Of a DNA stretch of 14,165 bases, positions 12,922-14,165 are shown one piece after another; the stretch's first letter is position 1; each line of letters starts with the position of its first letter. The stretch is from NCBI GenBank assembly GCA_035651635.1, contig DASRFK010000185.1, forward strand, positions 1 through 14,165, in the 5' to 3' direction. A model generated the notes under the pieces. That model had not been told where the DNA came from. It did not search any database and was given only the letters and a program-made list of their open reading frames with translations. This DNA is from JANXQE01 sp035651635. Its GTDB lineage: Bacteria; Verrucomicrobiota; Verrucomicrobiia; Limisphaerales; UBA8199. Both the position numbers and the translations under genes were made by a program.

Positions 12922-14165
12922 ATGCAGTCCTTTCAGTTTCATCCGGTCATTGCGCGCTGGTTTCAGGAGAAATTCGGGTCACCGACTGAGCCTCAGCTTC
13001 GGGGTTGGCCCGCAATCCAGGCGGGGAAGCATACGTTGATCGCAGCGCCGACGGGCTCCGGCAAGACCCTGGCCGCCTTTCTGGCGGCTTTGGATCAGCT
13101 ATTTAAGCGGGGACTAGACGGTTCGCTCCGAGACGAAACCCTGGTGGTCTATGTCTCGCCGCTCAAGGCGCTGAGCAATGACATCCACAAGAACCTGGAA
13201 GAACCACTGCGGGAAATTCGCCAGGCGCTCCTGACCAGCGAAGGCCGCACAGTGGACGTCACGACCGCCTTGCGGACGGGCGACACGCCGGCCTCCAAAC
13301 GCCAGGCAATCGCGCGACGGCCGCCTCACATCCTGGTCACGACGCCGGAATCCCTCTACTTGCTGTTGACCTCCCAATCCGGACGCAAGCTGCTGTCGAC
13401 AGTGCGCACGCTCATTGTCGATGAGATCCACGCGGTGGTGGCCAATCGGCGTGGATCGCACCTGGCGCTGAGCATCGAACGGCTTCAGCACCTGGTGCAG
13501 CATCCGTTGCAGCGGATTGGGCTGTCGGCGACCCAAAAGCCCATCGAGTTGGTGGCGGAGTTTCTGGTGGGGAACGGCCGAACCGGCGCTCGCGGCCAGA
13601 ATTTCGGGGGCTATCAAGCTCAGGAAAATCTGAGGGGTTCGCCCTCACCCCATCCCTCTCCCCCAGGAGAGGGAGAGACGTCCGGCTATCGTGCGGAAAA
13701 GGCGGAGTCACCCAAGGAGGCATCGCGCTCCAACGGTAAAGTTTCGGCTGAACTATGCACGATTATCGATTGCGGCTATTCCCGTGCAATGGACCTGGCC
13801 ATCGAGATTCCCGGCGCACCCCTGGAAGCGGTGATGTCCAATGAGGTGTGGACGGAAGTGTACCATCGGCTGGCCGAGCTAATTGAAGCGCATCAGACGA
13901 CGATCGTGTTCGTCAATACCCGGCGGCTGGCCGAGCGAGTCACCCATCATCTGTGCGAGCGTTTGGGTCAGGATAAAGTCACCTCGCATCACGGCAGCCT
14001 GTCGGCGCGGTTGCGGCTGGACGCCGAGGCGCGCCTGAAACGGGGTGAATTGAAGGCGCTGGTCGCCACTGCCTCGCTGGAATTGGGAATTGATATCGGT
14101 TCAGTCGATTTGGTGTGCCAACTGGGTCCTACCCGGTCCCTGGCAACGCTGCTGCAGCGCGTCGG
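12922..14165 (+). CDS. lhr: Lhr-type superfamily 2 ATP-dependent helicase, 3' end beyond the window
   Basis: The first 414 residues of a DEAD/DEAH-box helicase of the Lhr (large helicase-related) group, which move 3'-5' on DNA and are linked to DNA repair; bacterial full-length forms are about 1400-1500 residues. Seen in order: QLRGWPAIQ (Q-motif-like region), Walker A PTGSGKT at 43-49, SPLKALSND (motif Ia), TTPESLYLLL (motif Ib), Walker B DEIH at 167-170, LSAT at 201-204 (motif III), FVNTRRLAE in RecA domain 2, and ATASLELGIDIGSVDLV leading to LLQRVG (motif VI) at the edge. The frame is open from ATG 12922 to the end. Between LVG (215-217) and TIIDCGYSRAMDLAIE (280 on) lie about 60 extra residues rich in Gly, Ser, Pro and Glu that family members normally lack. 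No clear ribosome site is seen. Confidence 0.92.
   Translation, partial: MQSFQFHPVIARWFQEKFGSPTEPQLRGWPAIQAGKHTLIAAPTGSGKTLAAFLAALDQLFKRGLDGSLRDETLVVYVSPLKALSNDIHKNLEEPLREIRQALLTSEGRTVDVTTALRTGDTPASKRQAIARRPPHILVTTPESLYLLLTSQSGRKLLSTVRTLIVDEIHAVVANRRGSHLALSIERLQHLVQHPLQRIGLSATQKPIELVAEFLVGNGRTGARGQNFGGYQAQENLRGSPSPHPSPPGEGETSGYRAEKAESPKEASRSNGKVSAELCTIIDCGYSRAMDLAIEIPGAPLEAVMSNEVWTEVYHRLAELIEAHQTTIVFVNTRRLAERVTHHLCERLGQDKVTSHHGSLSARLRLDAEARLKRGELKALVATASLELGIDIGSVDLVCQLGPTRSLATLLQRV
13653..13674. repeat. Perfect palindrome inside the helicase reading frame
   Basis: A 9-bp perfect stem TCCCTCTCC (13653-13661) / GGAGAGGGA (13666-13674) with loop CCCA. It sits in the middle of the extra segment of the helicase and is translated as SPSPHPSPPGEGE together with flanking bases. 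The sequence type is one I associate with dispersed intergenic palindromes in several GC-rich bacteria, so I infer an element inserted in frame. Confidence 0.7.

Noticed and set aside
13577..13755. Frameshift or pseudogene in the helicase
   Set aside because: Codon-by-codon reading shows one continuous frame through the extra segment, with conserved helicase motifs on both sides in the same frame.

Overview
The window looks like chromosomal DNA of a free-living, GC-rich Verrucomicrobiota-type bacterium (Pedosphaera/Limisphaerales-like). This placement is an inference from gene content and repeat style, not from a marker phylogeny. It rests on a secreted 3-keto-disaccharide hydrolase-like (DUF1080) protein, a secreted beta-helix protein of a kind I associate with this phylum, two membrane glycosyltransferases fused to TPR repeats, and intergenic DNA full of palindromic and low-complexity repeats. 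Shine-Dalgarno sequences are weak or absent before most genes, and two genes appear to start with TTG.

Layout. (1) Bases 2-2296: the end of a cell-surface sugar or polysaccharide operon on the + strand. A CDP-paratose 2-epimerase-like SDR protein (cut by the left edge), a family 2 glycosyltransferase and a SAM-dependent methyltransferase overlap each other at their stop/start codons. (2) Bases 2307-2436: a palindromic intergenic element. (3) Bases 2508-4538: a multi-pass GT-C glycosyltransferase with a C-terminal TPR domain. (4) Bases 4560-4658: a second, different inverted-repeat element. (5) Bases 4699-6459: a secreted beta-helix protein. (6) Bases 6619-9572, - strand: a DUF1080 protein followed 17 bp later by a TMTC-like membrane mannosyltransferase with TPRs. 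(7) Bases 9638-10253: five full copies and one partial copy of a ~111-bp tandem repeat, ending exactly at the aroC stop codon. (8) aroC (-) and purA (+), divergent across a 141-bp gap that holds a terminator-like hairpin just before purA. (9) A structured spacer with a strong intrinsic terminator. (10) The N-terminal 414 residues of an Lhr-type superfamily 2 helicase, carrying an unusual in-frame insertion with a palindrome, running off the right edge.

How the genes work together: the left two thirds concern glycan building and export-side chemistry (nucleotide sugar modification, glycosyl transfer from nucleotide- and lipid-linked sugars, methylation) and extracellular carbohydrate handling. 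The right third is housekeeping: aromatic amino acid synthesis, AMP synthesis and nucleic-acid repair. I did not find a convincing new defence, mobile or secondary-metabolism system. The most unusual signals are non-coding: the tandem structured repeat, the in-frame palindrome in the helicase gene, and the terminator-like leader of purA.
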